Assembly: GCA_028819235.1 (NCBI GenBank)
Contig: JAPPMC010000312.1
Coordinates: 1-37,916, forward strand
Direction of reading: 5' to 3'
Length of the DNA: 37,916 nucleotides
From: Bryobacterales bacterium
GTDB lineage: Bacteria > Acidobacteriota > Terriglobia > Bryobacterales > UBA6623
Shown here: in pieces, positions 16,812 to 25,364 of the stretch
Position numbering within the stretch: position 1 is the stretch's first letter
Layout: every line of letters starts with the position of its first letter
Notes under the pieces: generated by a model
The model's input: only the letters and a program-made list of their open reading frames with translations
Told to the model about the DNA's origin: nothing
Databases searched by the model: none
Made by a program: the position numbers and the translations under genes

Positions 16812-17702
16812 TCAGAAAACCAGGAACGGGTGGAACATCCTAGGGCCGACGGCCCGCGCGACGCACAGGAGCCGCCCCGTCGGATCGACTGCCTTGACAA
16901 CATCGGCCTCGCCGTCGGGTCCGTAGGGACTTACGCGGAACTGTCTGCCGTGGCGGATCTTGGAAGCCTCGACTGCGTCCACTCGCCGGACCGGCAGGCT
17001 GGGCACCAGCTGCACCGGGGAGATCATCGCGGCCTGTTGCATCTCCTCCGTGCTCATCGCTTTGAGCGACTCGAGGGTGAACGCGTGCTTCTCGGTGAAT
17101 TCCCCTAGGCTCGTGCGGCGCAGTGCCGCGACGTGCGCACCGCAGCCCAGCGCCTGCCCGAGGTCGTGAGCGAGAGACCGGACGTAGGTGCCCGCCGAGC
17201 ATCGGCAGCGCAGCTTCGCCGTTGCCCCGCTGACGTCCAGCAGATCTAGATCCTTTACCTCGACCTCAGCCGGCTCAAGCCGCACCGGACGCCGCTGCCG
17301 GGCAAGCTTGTATGCGCGCACGCCGCCTACTCTCTTTGCCGAGACGGGTGGCGGAACCTGGCGGATCTTCCCTCGAAAGGGCGCCAGAGCGGCCTCGACC
17401 TCCTCTGGGTCCGGGGCGACTTCCACGGCTTCGCCAAGCTGCTCGCCATCCGCGTCGTAAGTCGTTGTCGCCCACCCGAAACGGACGGTCGCCAGGTAGC
17501 CGCGGCTGTGGCCGAGATAGAAGCGCGCGAGTCGTGTGGCACGACCCAACAGGACAGGCAGCACACCCGTGCCAAGTGGGTCTAACGTGCCGAGATGGCC
17601 AGCTCGCACGCCCCCAAGAAGGCGCCGGAGCTTGCTGACGGCCCGGAATGAAGTCATGCCGGCGGGTTTGTCCAAGACAATCGCGCCGTCCATAAGGCCC
17701 AT
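16812..17702 (-). CDS. truB: tRNA pseudouridine(55) synthase TruB
   Basis: A 296-residue enzyme converting U55 of the T-loop of tRNAs to pseudouridine. The N-terminus MDGAIVLDKPAGMTSF and the catalytic-Asp motif GHLGTLDPLGTGVLPV (D41) are family signatures. 'CSAGTYVRSLAHDLG' and a C-terminal PUA-like segment follow, and length is normal. The ATG at 17702 comes one nt after the TAA of the upstream glycosyltransferase, so coupling is likely. The ATG at 17693 is an alternative three codons in. The frame is open further upstream, but those codons lie inside the glycosyltransferase gene. In many genomes truB sits with rbfA and infB; here it follows a heptosyltransferase-like gene instead. Confidence 0.95.
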   Translation of the reverse strand: MGLMDGAIVLDKPAGMTSFRAVSKLRRLLGGVRAGHLGTLDPLGTGVLPVLLGRATRLARFYLGHSRGYLATVRFGWATTTYDADGEQLGEAVEVAPDPEEVEAALAPFRGKIRQVPPPVSAKRVGGVRAYKLARQRRPVRLEPAEVEVKDLDLLDVSGATAKLRCRCSAGTYVRSLAHDLGQALGCGAHVAALRRTSLGEFTEKHAFTLESLKAMSTEEMQQAAMISPVQLVPSLPVRRVDAVEASKIRHGRQFRVSPYGPDGEADVVKAVDPTGRLLCVARAVGPRMFHPFLVF

Positions 17703-17703
17703 T

Positions 17704-18756
17704 TTATGGACCGGATCGCGCACCGCCCGAAGCGAGCAGAGATCGCGCCTGGGCCACGACCGCCTGCGCGCCGACACCTGCCATGCATGGGTGGCCTTCG
17801 ATCGGGCATTCCCGGAGCAGGCAAGGCGCACAGTCCACCGGGTTTCGGACGACCCTTGACCAAGGAGCCGCCGGCCCGGTCGCTTCAGCGTCCGTGCTGC
17901 CGAACACCGCCACCGTGGGGACGCCCAAGGCGGCAGCGACGTGCATTGGTCCGGAGTCGTTGCTCAGGAATAGCTGGCACGTCGACGCCAGCGCCAGGAA
18001 CTCGCCGAGAGACGTTCGCCCCGCCAGGCACACCGCCCGCGGACCGCATTCGCGGGCCACGTCGGCGGCCAATTCGGACTCGGCGGACGACCCGAACACG
18101 GCCAATCGGGCCTGCAATTCCCTGGCCAGCACCTGCGCCGCGCGGGCGAACCTCCCGGGAATCCAGCGCTTGGCCCGACCGAAGGCCGCGCCGGGGCTGA
18201 CACCGACCCACGGGCCCGCCGGCAAGCCCCGGCGCCTCCATTCGGAGAGACCCTTCCGGCGCAGGGCCTCAACGCGGTCGAAGCGTGCGGCAGTGTCCGC
18301 GGGGAAGGACTCGATGAAGCCGGCCCGCCGGACCAGTTCCAAGTAGTAGAACCTCTGGTGCGCCGGAATCGAGCCGGGCCGCGGTACGCCGATGCGATCG
18401 GTGAGGAGAAGCCCCCGCCCATCGCGGTTGTACCCGATCCGCTGTGGGACTCTCGCCCGCCAGGCCAGCCATGCTGCGCTGAAAGCGTTCTGCAGAAGTA
18501 TTGCCCGATCGAAGGCTCGCTTGCGGAGAGCCCGCGCGAGCCGTTCCCTGCCCACAATTCCGCGATGCGCGGCGTCCCGCTGGTAAAGGTGAACGGAGTC
18601 GCAGAATCCTTCTCCCTCGTACAGGGCAGCGACCCATGGAAGGGCCAAGATCGTGACCTCCCAATCTGTATGGGCCCTACGGATGGCCCGCAGGGCCGGG
18701 ATTGCCATGACGGCGTCCCCGATCCAATTCGGGGCACGGACGAGCAAGCGCCGCAT
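17704..18756 (-). CDS. waaF: GT9 glycosyltransferase, lipopolysaccharide heptosyltransferase II-like
   Basis: A 350-residue glycosyltransferase family 9 protein. It opens with RRLLVRAPNWIGDAVMAIPA, characteristic of heptosyltransferases that add ADP-heptose to the inner core of LPS at the cytoplasmic face. The C-terminal donor-binding region has LFLSNDSGPMHVAAALGVPT and 'AVFGSTD'. A Cys-rich segment CAPCLLRECPIEGHPCM follows, as in WaaF. Length matches WaaF (~345). This supports an LPS-type outer membrane, though no other core gene is near and GT9 members have varied acceptors. It is probably co-transcribed with truB, which starts one nt after its stop. It is divergent from the amidohydrolase operon. 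Confidence 0.85.
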   Translation of the reverse strand: MRRLLVRAPNWIGDAVMAIPALRAIRRAHTDWEVTILALPWVAALYEGEGFCDSVHLYQRDAAHRGIVGRERLARALRKRAFDRAILLQNAFSAAWLAWRARVPQRIGYNRDGRGLLLTDRIGVPRPGSIPAHQRFYYLELVRRAGFIESFPADTAARFDRVEALRRKGLSEWRRRGLPAGPWVGVSPGAAFGRAKRWIPGRFARAAQVLARELQARLAVFGSSAESELAADVARECGPRAVCLAGRTSLGEFLALASTCQLFLSNDSGPMHVAAALGVPTVAVFGSTDAEATGPAAPWSRVVRNPVDCAPCLLRECPIEGHPCMAGVGAQAVVAQARSLLASGGARSGP

Positions 18757-18868
18757 TGGAGGCCCGTTCCTAGCGTAGCGTCAGGCGAGCCCGTCGAGCT
18801 GCACGTCGGCCTCAGCCCGTGCGCCACAAGCGGGTCCCGAGCGCGCGATGGCTCTACAATCCATTCGT

Positions 18869-20173
18869 ATGTTCCGCCTTGCCCTATCCGCCGTCTTTGC
18901 GTCTGTAACGTGCTTGGCTCAAGACGTACCTCAGGCATTCGTCGGCGCGCACCTGCTACCGATCAGCAGGGCGCCGATCGAGGACGGCGCGCTCGTGGTC
19001 CATCAGGGCAAGATCGTTTCCGTCGGCGAATCCAGCGAAGTGCAGGTTCCCTCCGATGCAGAGGTTCGCGACGTGGCGGGACTGGTCATCGCGCCAGGAT
19101 TCGTGGACACGCACAGCCATGCCGGAAGCGTGGAGGGTGGAGACGCGAGCGGCCCGCTACATCCCGATGCCCGGGCGCTGGACTCGATCAATGTGCGGGA
19201 CGCGCGCATACAGAAGGCCCAAGCAGGCGGGATCACAACGGCGAATATCATGCCCGGGTCGGGCCATTTGCTCAGTGGCCAGACGCTCTACGTCAAACAT
19301 CGGGACAGCAACGTCATCGACGACCTGCTCATTCGCAGGGAAGACGGGCTGCTCGCATACGGGGTGAAGATGGCGAACGGCACAAACTCCCGCAAGGACC
19401 CGCCGTTTCCGGGCACCCGCGCTAAGTCCGCCGCACTGGTGCGCGCAAACTTCGTCAAGGCGGCCGAGTACCGGGAAAAGGTGGAAGGGGCGGCCTCCGA
19501 GGGAGAAGAGGCTCCTCCGAGGGACCTCGGCCTGGAGACGCTGGCCGAAATTCTTGCTGGGGATCGGGTGGTCCACTTCCACACGCACCGTCACGACGAC
19601 ATCCTGACAGTGCTTCGGCTGGCGGAAGAGTTCGACTTCCGGGTCGTGCTCCAGCACGTCAGCGATGGGTGGGCAGTTGCCGATGAAATAGCTGCTTCGG
19701 AGCACGTGCTGGGGGCGTCGCTGATCCTCATCGACAGTCCTGGAGGCAAGATCGAGGCAAAGGACAATCAGCTCCCGACGGCTGCGATCCTGGAGGCGGC
19801 TGGCGTGCGGACGGGATTTCACTCCGATGACCCGATCACGGACTCGCGCCTGTTCGCACGCATGGCCGCCCTAGCCGTGCGGGCCGGAATGTCTCGCGAG
19901 GGGGCCCTGCGAGGGCTGACCCTTGCCGGCGCCGAGATGCTCGGGCTTGAGGACCGCATCGGGTCGCTCGACGCGGGCAAGGATGCAGACTTCGTGATAC
20001 TCAGCGGAGACCCGCTGAGTGTCTACACGCAAGTCCTAGAGACGTGGGTGGACGGCGTCAGGGTGTTTGACCGCAGCGATCCGCGCGATCGGCTGTACGC
20101 CGAGGGGGGATTCGGCGCGAGCCACGATCAGGCCAGTTTGCTGCACGCGGTGGCCGAAGGGGAGCACCAGTGA
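18869..20173 (+). CDS. Exported amidohydrolase, imidazolonepropionase-like
   Basis: A 434-residue metal-dependent amidohydrolase. A signal peptide covers residues ~1-18 (MFRLALSAVFASVTCLAQ). The metal site is complete: H82 and H84 in DTHSHAG, H238/H240 in FHTHRHDD, H263 in LQHVSDGW, and D320 in GFHSDDP. The C-terminal 'GSLDAGKDADFVILSGDPL' is the usual composite beta-sandwich tail. The family hydrolyses cyclic amides, dipeptides and similar C-N bonds; the substrate here is unknown. I took the ATG at 18869 because it begins a good signal peptide; an in-frame ATG at 18848 adds seven residues. Its stop overlaps the start of a paralogous gene (TGATG), so the two are translationally coupled. Confidence 0.9.
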   Translation: MFRLALSAVFASVTCLAQDVPQAFVGAHLLPISRAPIEDGALVVHQGKIVSVGESSEVQVPSDAEVRDVAGLVIAPGFVDTHSHAGSVEGGDASGPLHPDARALDSINVRDARIQKAQAGGITTANIMPGSGHLLSGQTLYVKHRDSNVIDDLLIRREDGLLAYGVKMANGTNSRKDPPFPGTRAKSAALVRANFVKAAEYREKVEGAASEGEEAPPRDLGLETLAEILAGDRVVHFHTHRHDDILTVLRLAEEFDFRVVLQHVSDGWAVADEIAASEHVLGASLILIDSPGGKIEAKDNQLPTAAILEAAGVRTGFHSDDPITDSRLFARMAALAVRAGMSREGALRGLTLAGAEMLGLEDRIGSLDAGKDADFVILSGDPLSVYTQVLETWVDGVRVFDRSDPRDRLYAEGGFGASHDQASLLHAVAEGEHQ

Positions 20174-21387
20174 TGCGGACACATTCGATCGGACCGGCCA
20201 TTGCGGCCCTTGCGCTGACTGGGCTCGCCCATTCTCAGGTCGCCATCTACGGCGACACGGTTCACACCTCGGCCGGACCGCCACTGACAGACGCAGTCGT
20301 GGTCATCGAGGATGGCAAGATCGCTCGGCTCGGCTCGGCCGACGCGATCGATGTTCCAGACGGCTTCCGCGTGTTGAGAGCGGCCGTTGTCACCCCCGGG
20401 CTCATCGATGCCAGATGCACAATCGGGCTCAGCGGGTACCTCAACCAGCGGCAGGACCAAGACCAGCTCGACAGTTCCGAGCCGCTCCAGCCGGAACTCC
20501 GGGCCATCGACGCATACAACCCGCGCGAGGAACTGGTCGCATGGGTGCGCGGCTACGGAGTCACGACCATCCACACTGGACACGCACCGAGAAGCCTCGT
20601 CAGCGGCCAGACGGCGGTCGTGAAGACCCGCGGCACAACCCTGGAGGAGGCCGTCGTCAAGCCGCTCGCGATGATCGCCGCCACCTTGGGAGAGGGAGCG
20701 CGTGAGCGCGGGACCAAGTCTCCGGGCACGCGGGCAAAGATGGCGGCCGTGCTCCGCGCGGAGCTGATCCGAGCCCAAGAATACTTGCGGAAACAGTCCA
20801 CCGAAGACGGTGAAGGCAGACCCGATCGGGACCTGCGGCTGGAAGCGATGGGGCTCGTGCTGGAGGGCCAAGTGCCCCTCCTAGTAACAGCCCAGCGATC
20901 ACAGGACATCCTTACGGCCCTGAGGATCCGCGACGAGTTCGACATCCCCATGGTCCTTGACGGTGTGGCGGAGGCGCATGGCGTGCTGTCGAGGATTCGC
21001 GATGCGGGCGTACCGGTCATCGTGCATCCGACGATGATGCGCGCAAGCGGTGAGACCGAAAACCTCAGCTTCGAAACCGCAGGGATCCTGATCCAAGCGG
21101 GCGTCCCCACCGCGGTCCAAGGAGGCTACGAGCCATACGTGCCAAAGAGCCGGCTGGTTCTCTTCGAAGCTGCGGTTGCGGCTGCGCACGGGCTCGGATT
21201 CGACGATGCGCTGCGCAGCATCACGATCAACGCTGCGCGAATCCTCGGGGTCTCCGACCGGGTCGGATCGATCGAGGTCGGCAAGGATGGGGACGTAGCG
21301 CTCTTCGACGGTGACCCGTTCGAGTACACGACCCACTGCACGGGCGTGGTCATCGAGGGCGACGTCGTCAGCGAGGATGTCCGGTGA
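20173..21387 (+). CDS. Amidohydrolase-like pseudoenzyme lacking metal ligands
   Basis: A 404-residue paralogue of the preceding protein, collinear along its whole length, with a probable signal peptide (residues ~1-20). Every metal-binding site of the neighbour is replaced. D-THSH becomes DARCT (81-83), HTHRHDD becomes TAQRSQD, the 'LQHVSD' segment becomes 'LDGVAE', and FHSDDP becomes VQGGYEP. The fold markers remain, for example 'VSGQTAVVKTRG', 'RDEFDIPMVLDGVAEAHGV' and the tail 'GSIEVGKDGDVALFDGDPF'. Loss confined to catalytic residues in an otherwise open frame suggests a maintained non-catalytic partner or regulator rather than random decay. The ATG overlaps the previous stop by one nt; a GTG at 20170 is the alternative start. 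The next gene starts inside its stop (GTGA). Confidence 0.85.
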   Translation: MRTHSIGPAIAALALTGLAHSQVAIYGDTVHTSAGPPLTDAVVVIEDGKIARLGSADAIDVPDGFRVLRAAVVTPGLIDARCTIGLSGYLNQRQDQDQLDSSEPLQPELRAIDAYNPREELVAWVRGYGVTTIHTGHAPRSLVSGQTAVVKTRGTTLEEAVVKPLAMIAATLGEGARERGTKSPGTRAKMAAVLRAELIRAQEYLRKQSTEDGEGRPDRDLRLEAMGLVLEGQVPLLVTAQRSQDILTALRIRDEFDIPMVLDGVAEAHGVLSRIRDAGVPVIVHPTMMRASGETENLSFETAGILIQAGVPTAVQGGYEPYVPKSRLVLFEAAVAAAHGLGFDDALRSITINAARILGVSDRVGSIEVGKDGDVALFDGDPFEYTTHCTGVVIEGDVVSEDVR

Positions 21388-22385
21388 AGCTGGTTCTGCA
21401 CCCCGGCGTTGAGGCTCGCCGGCTGGCGCGGATCCTCGAGGCCGCGGGCTCGATGGAGGTCGTGAACTGCTCTTTGGAGTCCGAGGCCATCTCCGAGATG
21501 GCAGAAGCCGATGCCTTCTTCGGCAAGCTGACGCCCCCCATGCTGGCCGCTGCAGGCAGGCTGCGCTGGGTCCAGTCCCCCACGGCAAGCCTAGAGCACT
21601 ATGTCTTCCCGCAGCTGGTGAACCATCCGGCGCAGCTGACCAACATGCGCGGCCTGTTCCACGACAACATTGCCGACCATGTTCTTGGCTGCATGCTCTG
21701 CTTCTGCCGCAACCTGCACATTTACATCCGCCAGCAGCAGCGGCGGCTGTGGAAGCCCCACGGCGGCCCCAAAGAAGGGCAGTCATTCCAAAGCGGTCCA
21801 GCCGTGACGACGAGCGTGGACTTGGCCCACACCACGCTGGCGTCGGCAACGCTCGGAGTGGTCGGGCTGGGATCAATCGGCTCCGAGGTTGCGCGCCGCG
21901 GCATCTGTCTCGGCATGCGGGTCCTGGCCGTCGACAGCGATCCCCGGCCCGCGCCCGCGGGTGTGCGGGGGCCGTGGCCGGTCGGGCGCCTGAATGACCT
22001 GCTAGAGGAAAGCGACTACGTCGTCATCGCGGCACCACACACTCCGGAGACCGAGGGCATGTTCTGTGCCGACAGGTTTGCCCGCATGAAACCAACCGCA
22101 GTGGTGATCAACATCGGGCGCGGCGTGATCGTGAAGCTTGACGATCTGACGGAGGCGCTGCGGTGCGGCCAGATCGGGGGCGCGGCGCTGGACGTGTACG
22201 AGACCGAGCCCCTGCCGAAGGGCCATCCTCTGTGGGCCTTCGAGAATGTGATCCTCACTCCGCACGTGGCGGGGCACTCGCCTGAGATCGCTTCACGGCA
22301 TCTGGAGGTGCTGCTCGGGAACCTGCGGCGGTTCGTGCGCGGGGAGCCGCTCAAGAACGTGGTGGACAAGCGGCGCTGGTTCTGA
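21384..22385 (+). CDS. D-isomer-specific 2-hydroxyacid dehydrogenase
   Basis: A 333-residue NAD(P)-dependent dehydrogenase interconverting 2-keto acids and D-2-hydroxy acids. The nucleotide-binding motif is GVVGLGSIGSEVARRG. The catalytic trio is visible as Arg in INIGRGVIV, Glu in VYETEPLPKGHP and His in LTPHVAGHS. The N-terminal catalytic lobe is short and divergent, closer to the glyoxylate/hydroxypyruvate-reductase-like branch than to SerA, and there is no ACT domain. Substrate is unknown. The GTG start at 21384 overlaps the TGA of the pseudoenzyme gene by 4 nt. It is therefore the third gene of a tightly coupled operon with the two amidohydrolase-fold genes, which suggests one catabolic route. 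Confidence 0.9.
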   Translation: MKLVLHPGVEARRLARILEAAGSMEVVNCSLESEAISEMAEADAFFGKLTPPMLAAAGRLRWVQSPTASLEHYVFPQLVNHPAQLTNMRGLFHDNIADHVLGCMLCFCRNLHIYIRQQQRRLWKPHGGPKEGQSFQSGPAVTTSVDLAHTTLASATLGVVGLGSIGSEVARRGICLGMRVLAVDSDPRPAPAGVRGPWPVGRLNDLLEESDYVVIAAPHTPETEGMFCADRFARMKPTAVVINIGRGVIVKLDDLTEALRCGQIGGAALDVYETEPLPKGHPLWAFENVILTPHVAGHSPEIASRHLEVLLGNLRRFVRGEPLKNVVDKRRWF

Positions 22386-22402
22386 CGGATCGGCGCCCGG
22401 CC

Positions 22403-22418
22403 GGTCCGGTACCGGACC
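22403..22418. repeat. 16-bp perfect palindrome between convergent genes
   Basis: GGTCCGGTACCGGACC is identical to its reverse complement. It lies in the ~100-nt gap between the ends of the 2-hydroxyacid dehydrogenase gene (+) and rmlB (-). There is no T-run after it and no room for a loop beyond its central bases. It may act as a weak bidirectional terminator or a protein-binding site; neither is shown. Confidence 0.3.
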
Positions 22419-22488
22419 ATCCCCAATAAGGCACCTTCCGGTCCCGAGCGGGATGCAACAGCAACCGCCCGCAATCGGACCGCATTGC

Positions 22489-23517
22489 CTATCCCAGTTG
22501 GACGGGCAGACGATCGCTCGCGCGGCGTTCCCAGCGGCGCATGTGCCTTCCGGAGCGCACTTCCGCTACCCAATCCGCATTCTCGCGATACCAGCGGACG
22601 GTGCTGGCGAGCCCGGCCCGGAAGTCCACTTTGGGCTTCCAGCCAGTCTCCCTCTCGATCTTGCCGCAGTCCAGCGCGTATCGGCGATCGTGACCGGGCC
22701 TGTCCGGAACGTGCCGGATCAGGCTTTCCTCAGCACGGCAGCAGCGGAGCACTTGCTTCGCCACGTCGATGTTGGCGAGCCGGCAGCCTCCGCTGACGTT
22801 GTAGACCTCTCCGGGCCGTGCGCAGGTGAGTAGGGCCTCGATCGCGCGGAGATGGTCGCGGACATGCAACCAGTCCCGCACCTGCTGGCCATCGCCGTAT
22901 ATCGGCAGAGAGAGGCCGGCGAATGCGTTCGCGATCAGCAGTGGGATCAACTTCTCTGGAAACTGCCGCGGGCCGTAGGTGTTGGAGGCTCGCGAAATTA
23001 CCACGGGAAGGCCATAGGTCCGCCAGTAGGCGAGCGCCAGCATGTCTGCGCCGGCCTTCGATGCCGAGTACGGGCTTGCTGTTCGCAGGGGATAGCCTTC
23101 GTCGGCGAGTTCGGGGTGGGGAATGCTGCCGTAGACCTCGTCCGTGGACACCTGCACGACAATTGCGGGGGACGTGGCTCGCGACGCTTCCAAGACGACG
23201 CCGGTCCCCACCACGTTCGCCGAGGCAAAGTCGAGCGGCGAGCGGATGCTGCGGTCCACGTGAGACTCGGCCGCGAAGTGGACCACCACGTCGGGACGAA
23301 ACCGCCGGAAGGCGCGCAGGACTCCAATGTCGTCCCGTACGTCCACCTTCTCGAAGCTTAGGCCGCCGAGGTGCGCAACCGGATCGAGGTTGGCCAGGTT
23401 GCCGGCATAGGTGAGGGCATCCAACACCAGCACTTCGGCGCCTCCGCCCAACCGTAGAACGCGGCGAACGAAGGCCGAGCCGATGAATCCCGCTCCGCCG
23501 GTGACCAAGTATCTCAC
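22489..23517 (-). CDS. rmlB: dTDP-glucose 4,6-dehydratase
   Basis: A 342-residue extended SDR that converts dTDP-glucose to dTDP-4-keto-6-deoxyglucose, the entry to dTDP-rhamnose and other deoxysugars. The NAD-binding motif is VTGGAGFIGSAFVRR. The RmlB-specific active-site segment is STDEVYGS. The catalytic Tyr-Lys pair is in PYSASKAGAD, and 'RASNTYGPRQFPEKLIPLLI' is diagnostic. The start is a GTG at 23517 that overlaps the TGA of the upstream epimerase gene (GTGA). Upstream residues in the open frame are not family-like. rmlA and rmlD are not in the window. The product is probably a surface-polysaccharide sugar. Confidence 0.94.
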   Translation of the reverse strand: MRYLVTGGAGFIGSAFVRRVLRLGGGAEVLVLDALTYAGNLANLDPVAHLGGLSFEKVDVRDDIGVLRAFRRFRPDVVVHFAAESHVDRSIRSPLDFASANVVGTGVVLEASRATSPAIVVQVSTDEVYGSIPHPELADEGYPLRTASPYSASKAGADMLALAYWRTYGLPVVISRASNTYGPRQFPEKLIPLLIANAFAGLSLPIYGDGQQVRDWLHVRDHLRAIEALLTCARPGEVYNVSGGCRLANIDVAKQVLRCCRAEESLIRHVPDRPGHDRRYALDCGKIERETGWKPKVDFRAGLASTVRWYRENADWVAEVRSGRHMRRWERRASDRLPVQLG

Positions 23518-24032
23518 TTGCGCTGCGTCTCCCAGTCGTATGCAATTCCGCGACTGTCGTGCGGCAGACGGCCCTCGTCTGCAGGGCTGTAGTGCCGGTC
23601 GGTCAGATACACGAGGACTGCGGACGACTCCCCGATCACCTTGTATCCATGGGCCACTCCCGGAGGGACAAGCAAGCGCCAAGGCCGAAGTTCGCCGATA
23701 TAGAGCGTATTGCGGCGACCGAAACTAAGCGAGTCGCGCCTGAGGTCGCAGAGCGCTACCTGCAGCATTCCACGGCATGGCACCCACAAGTCTGTCTGAA
23801 GAACGTGGTAGTGGAAGGCCTTGACAGTGCCGGGATAGCTGCAGGCCGCCGACACCTGCGTCGAGTCGGACATGAAGCCCTCGGCAAGCCCTGTCCCCAG
23901 CCGCGCCACCTCGAGAAAGCAGCCGCGGTCGTCCGGCCAGAGGGTGACCGGACCAGCCTTGACTCCTTCGATCAACTGCGGTGATGCCGGCTGGACAATC
24001 ACTTCGCCGATGCCAAGCGAACACCGCGGCAT
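23514..24032 (-). CDS. RmlC-like dTDP-4-keto-6-deoxysugar epimerase (cupin)
   Basis: A 172-residue cupin related to dTDP-4-dehydrorhamnose 3,5-epimerase. Conserved parts are DDRGCFLEV, PGTVKAFHYHVLQTDLWVP, VPPGVAHGYKVIGE and the C-terminal YSPADEGRLPHDSRGIAYDW. The catalytic-base His is present in FHYH. The Lys of classical RmlC (GKLVRV) is replaced in 'QTDLWV', and the Tyr near 'LVYLTD' is shifted. This places it in a divergent RmlC-like subgroup ('WHYHKKQTD' type) rather than the textbook enzyme. It overlaps rmlB by 4 nt, so both act in the same dTDP-sugar pathway. The ATG at 24032 lacks a clear ribosome-binding site; a GTG at 24086 is also possible. Confidence 0.82.
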   Translation of the reverse strand: MPRCSLGIGEVIVQPASPQLIEGVKAGPVTLWPDDRGCFLEVARLGTGLAEGFMSDSTQVSAACSYPGTVKAFHYHVLQTDLWVPCRGMLQVALCDLRRDSLSFGRRNTLYIGELRPWRLLVPPGVAHGYKVIGESSAVLVYLTDRHYSPADEGRLPHDSRGIAYDWETQRK

Positions 24033-24099
24033 GGCAAGGCCGGCGGCCCCGCCCCGACCAAGAACCGGGCCTGCCGGGACAGCCACCTTGCGCGGGGCC

Positions 24100-25143
24100 T
24101 CAGTTGGAGAGAGCCACCTGCTCGGCCCGGTCGGACTCCCAGAGCCGGATGTAGGGCTGGATGTCGGCCATCATTCTCTCGAACATGGGGAACGTCATCG
24201 ACTGGGCTCCGTCGCTCCACGCGCGCTCGGGGTCCGGGTGGACCTCAACCATCGCCCCGTCTGCGCCAACCGCCACAGCGGCTCGCATGAGCGGCGGAAT
24301 CAGGGACCGCTTCCCGGTCGCGTGGGCGGGATCAAGCACGATGGGCAGGTGCGTCAGTTCGTTCAGCACCGGCACGCAGTTGATGTCCAAGGTGTTTCGG
24401 GTGGCAGACTCGAACGTCCGGATCCCCCGCTCGCAGAGGAACACGTTCGGGTTCCCATTGGTGACGATGTACTCGGCCGACAGCAGAAACTCTTGGATCG
24501 TGGCCGACTGACCCCGCTTCAGCATCACCGGCCTCTTCGTCGTGGCGCCAACCTCCTTCAGCAGCGGAAAGTTCTGCACGTTGCGCGCCCCGATCTGCAG
24601 CACGTCCGCGTAGTCGGCCACCAGCTGCACGTTCCGTACGGTCATTACCTCGGTGACAACCTTCAGCCCATGTTGGTCTGCAGCCTGGCGCAGCAGCCTC
24701 AGGCCTTCCTCTTCCAGGCCTTGGAAACTGTACGGGCTAGTCCGCGGCTTGTATGCCCCGCCCCGGAGGAAGTGCCCGCCGGAGGCGGCGACCGATTCGG
24801 CGCAGGCCATTATCTGGTCTTCCGTCTCAACGGAGCAAGGACCCGCGATCACCGCGAAAGTATTCCCGCCAACAGAGCGGTCGCCCACCTCGACGACCGT
24901 CTTCTCGCTCTTGACCTGCTTGCTGACAAGCTTGTAGGGTGCGCTGATCGGCACGCCGTTCTCCACGCCGTCAACCGACCTCAGGACCTCGATCGCGTGA
25001 GCCACGTCCCCCAGGCCTACCGCCGCGATGACCACGCGCTCGTCACCCTGGATCGAACGGACCGAAAAGTCCATCTCTTGGATCCGGTTGCACACCCTCT
25101 CGATCTGCTCACGGGTGGCCCCCGGCTTCATTGAAATGATCAT
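24100..25143 (-). CDS. aroF: 3-deoxy-7-phosphoheptulonate synthase (DAHP synthase)
   Basis: A 347-residue type I-beta DAHP synthase that joins phosphoenolpyruvate and erythrose 4-phosphate, the first step of aromatic amino-acid synthesis. Residues ~1-70 form the ferredoxin-like regulatory domain (MIISMKPGATREQIERV). The catalytic barrel follows, with AGPCSVE at 100-106 and FLRGGAYKPRTSPYSFQG at 125-142. Further motifs are 'LQIGARNVQNFPLLKEVG', 'LKRG' and 'DPAHATGKR'. The N-terminal domain is usually the site of Tyr or Phe feedback. The ATG at 25143 is chosen for its strong GGGAGAAGG ribosome-binding site. The sugar genes rmlC-like and rmlB follow on the same strand; copA is divergent. Confidence 0.95.
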   Translation of the reverse strand: MIISMKPGATREQIERVCNRIQEMDFSVRSIQGDERVVIAAVGLGDVAHAIEVLRSVDGVENGVPISAPYKLVSKQVKSEKTVVEVGDRSVGGNTFAVIAGPCSVETEDQIMACAESVAASGGHFLRGGAYKPRTSPYSFQGLEEEGLRLLRQAADQHGLKVVTEVMTVRNVQLVADYADVLQIGARNVQNFPLLKEVGATTKRPVMLKRGQSATIQEFLLSAEYIVTNGNPNVFLCERGIRTFESATRNTLDINCVPVLNELTHLPIVLDPAHATGKRSLIPPLMRAAVAVGADGAMVEVHPDPERAWSDGAQSMTFPMFERMMADIQPYIRLWESDRAEQVALSN

Positions 25144-25364
25144 GTACCTTCTCCCGTACCCGAAGCCTTGCGGGTCCCGTTGCTGACAGACCCCCGTGCC
25201 GCGGGAATGCATGCCGCGGCCCGCGACCGGAACCATTCGCAGTAGATTCTAGCAGCCGCGCACGGGGCATGCGGCCGATGCTGGCCGAAGCCTCAATCTA
25301 CCACACGAAGTCACCGGGCTGTAGCGCGTGTCCAAGCTTTACCATTGGACCTGAGGAGCCGGGG

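Noticed and set aside
23872..25134. 420-codon plus-strand open frame opposite rmlC-like and the DAHP synthase
   Set aside because: It is a high-GC antisense shadow; the minus-strand genes carry clear family motifs and this frame has none.
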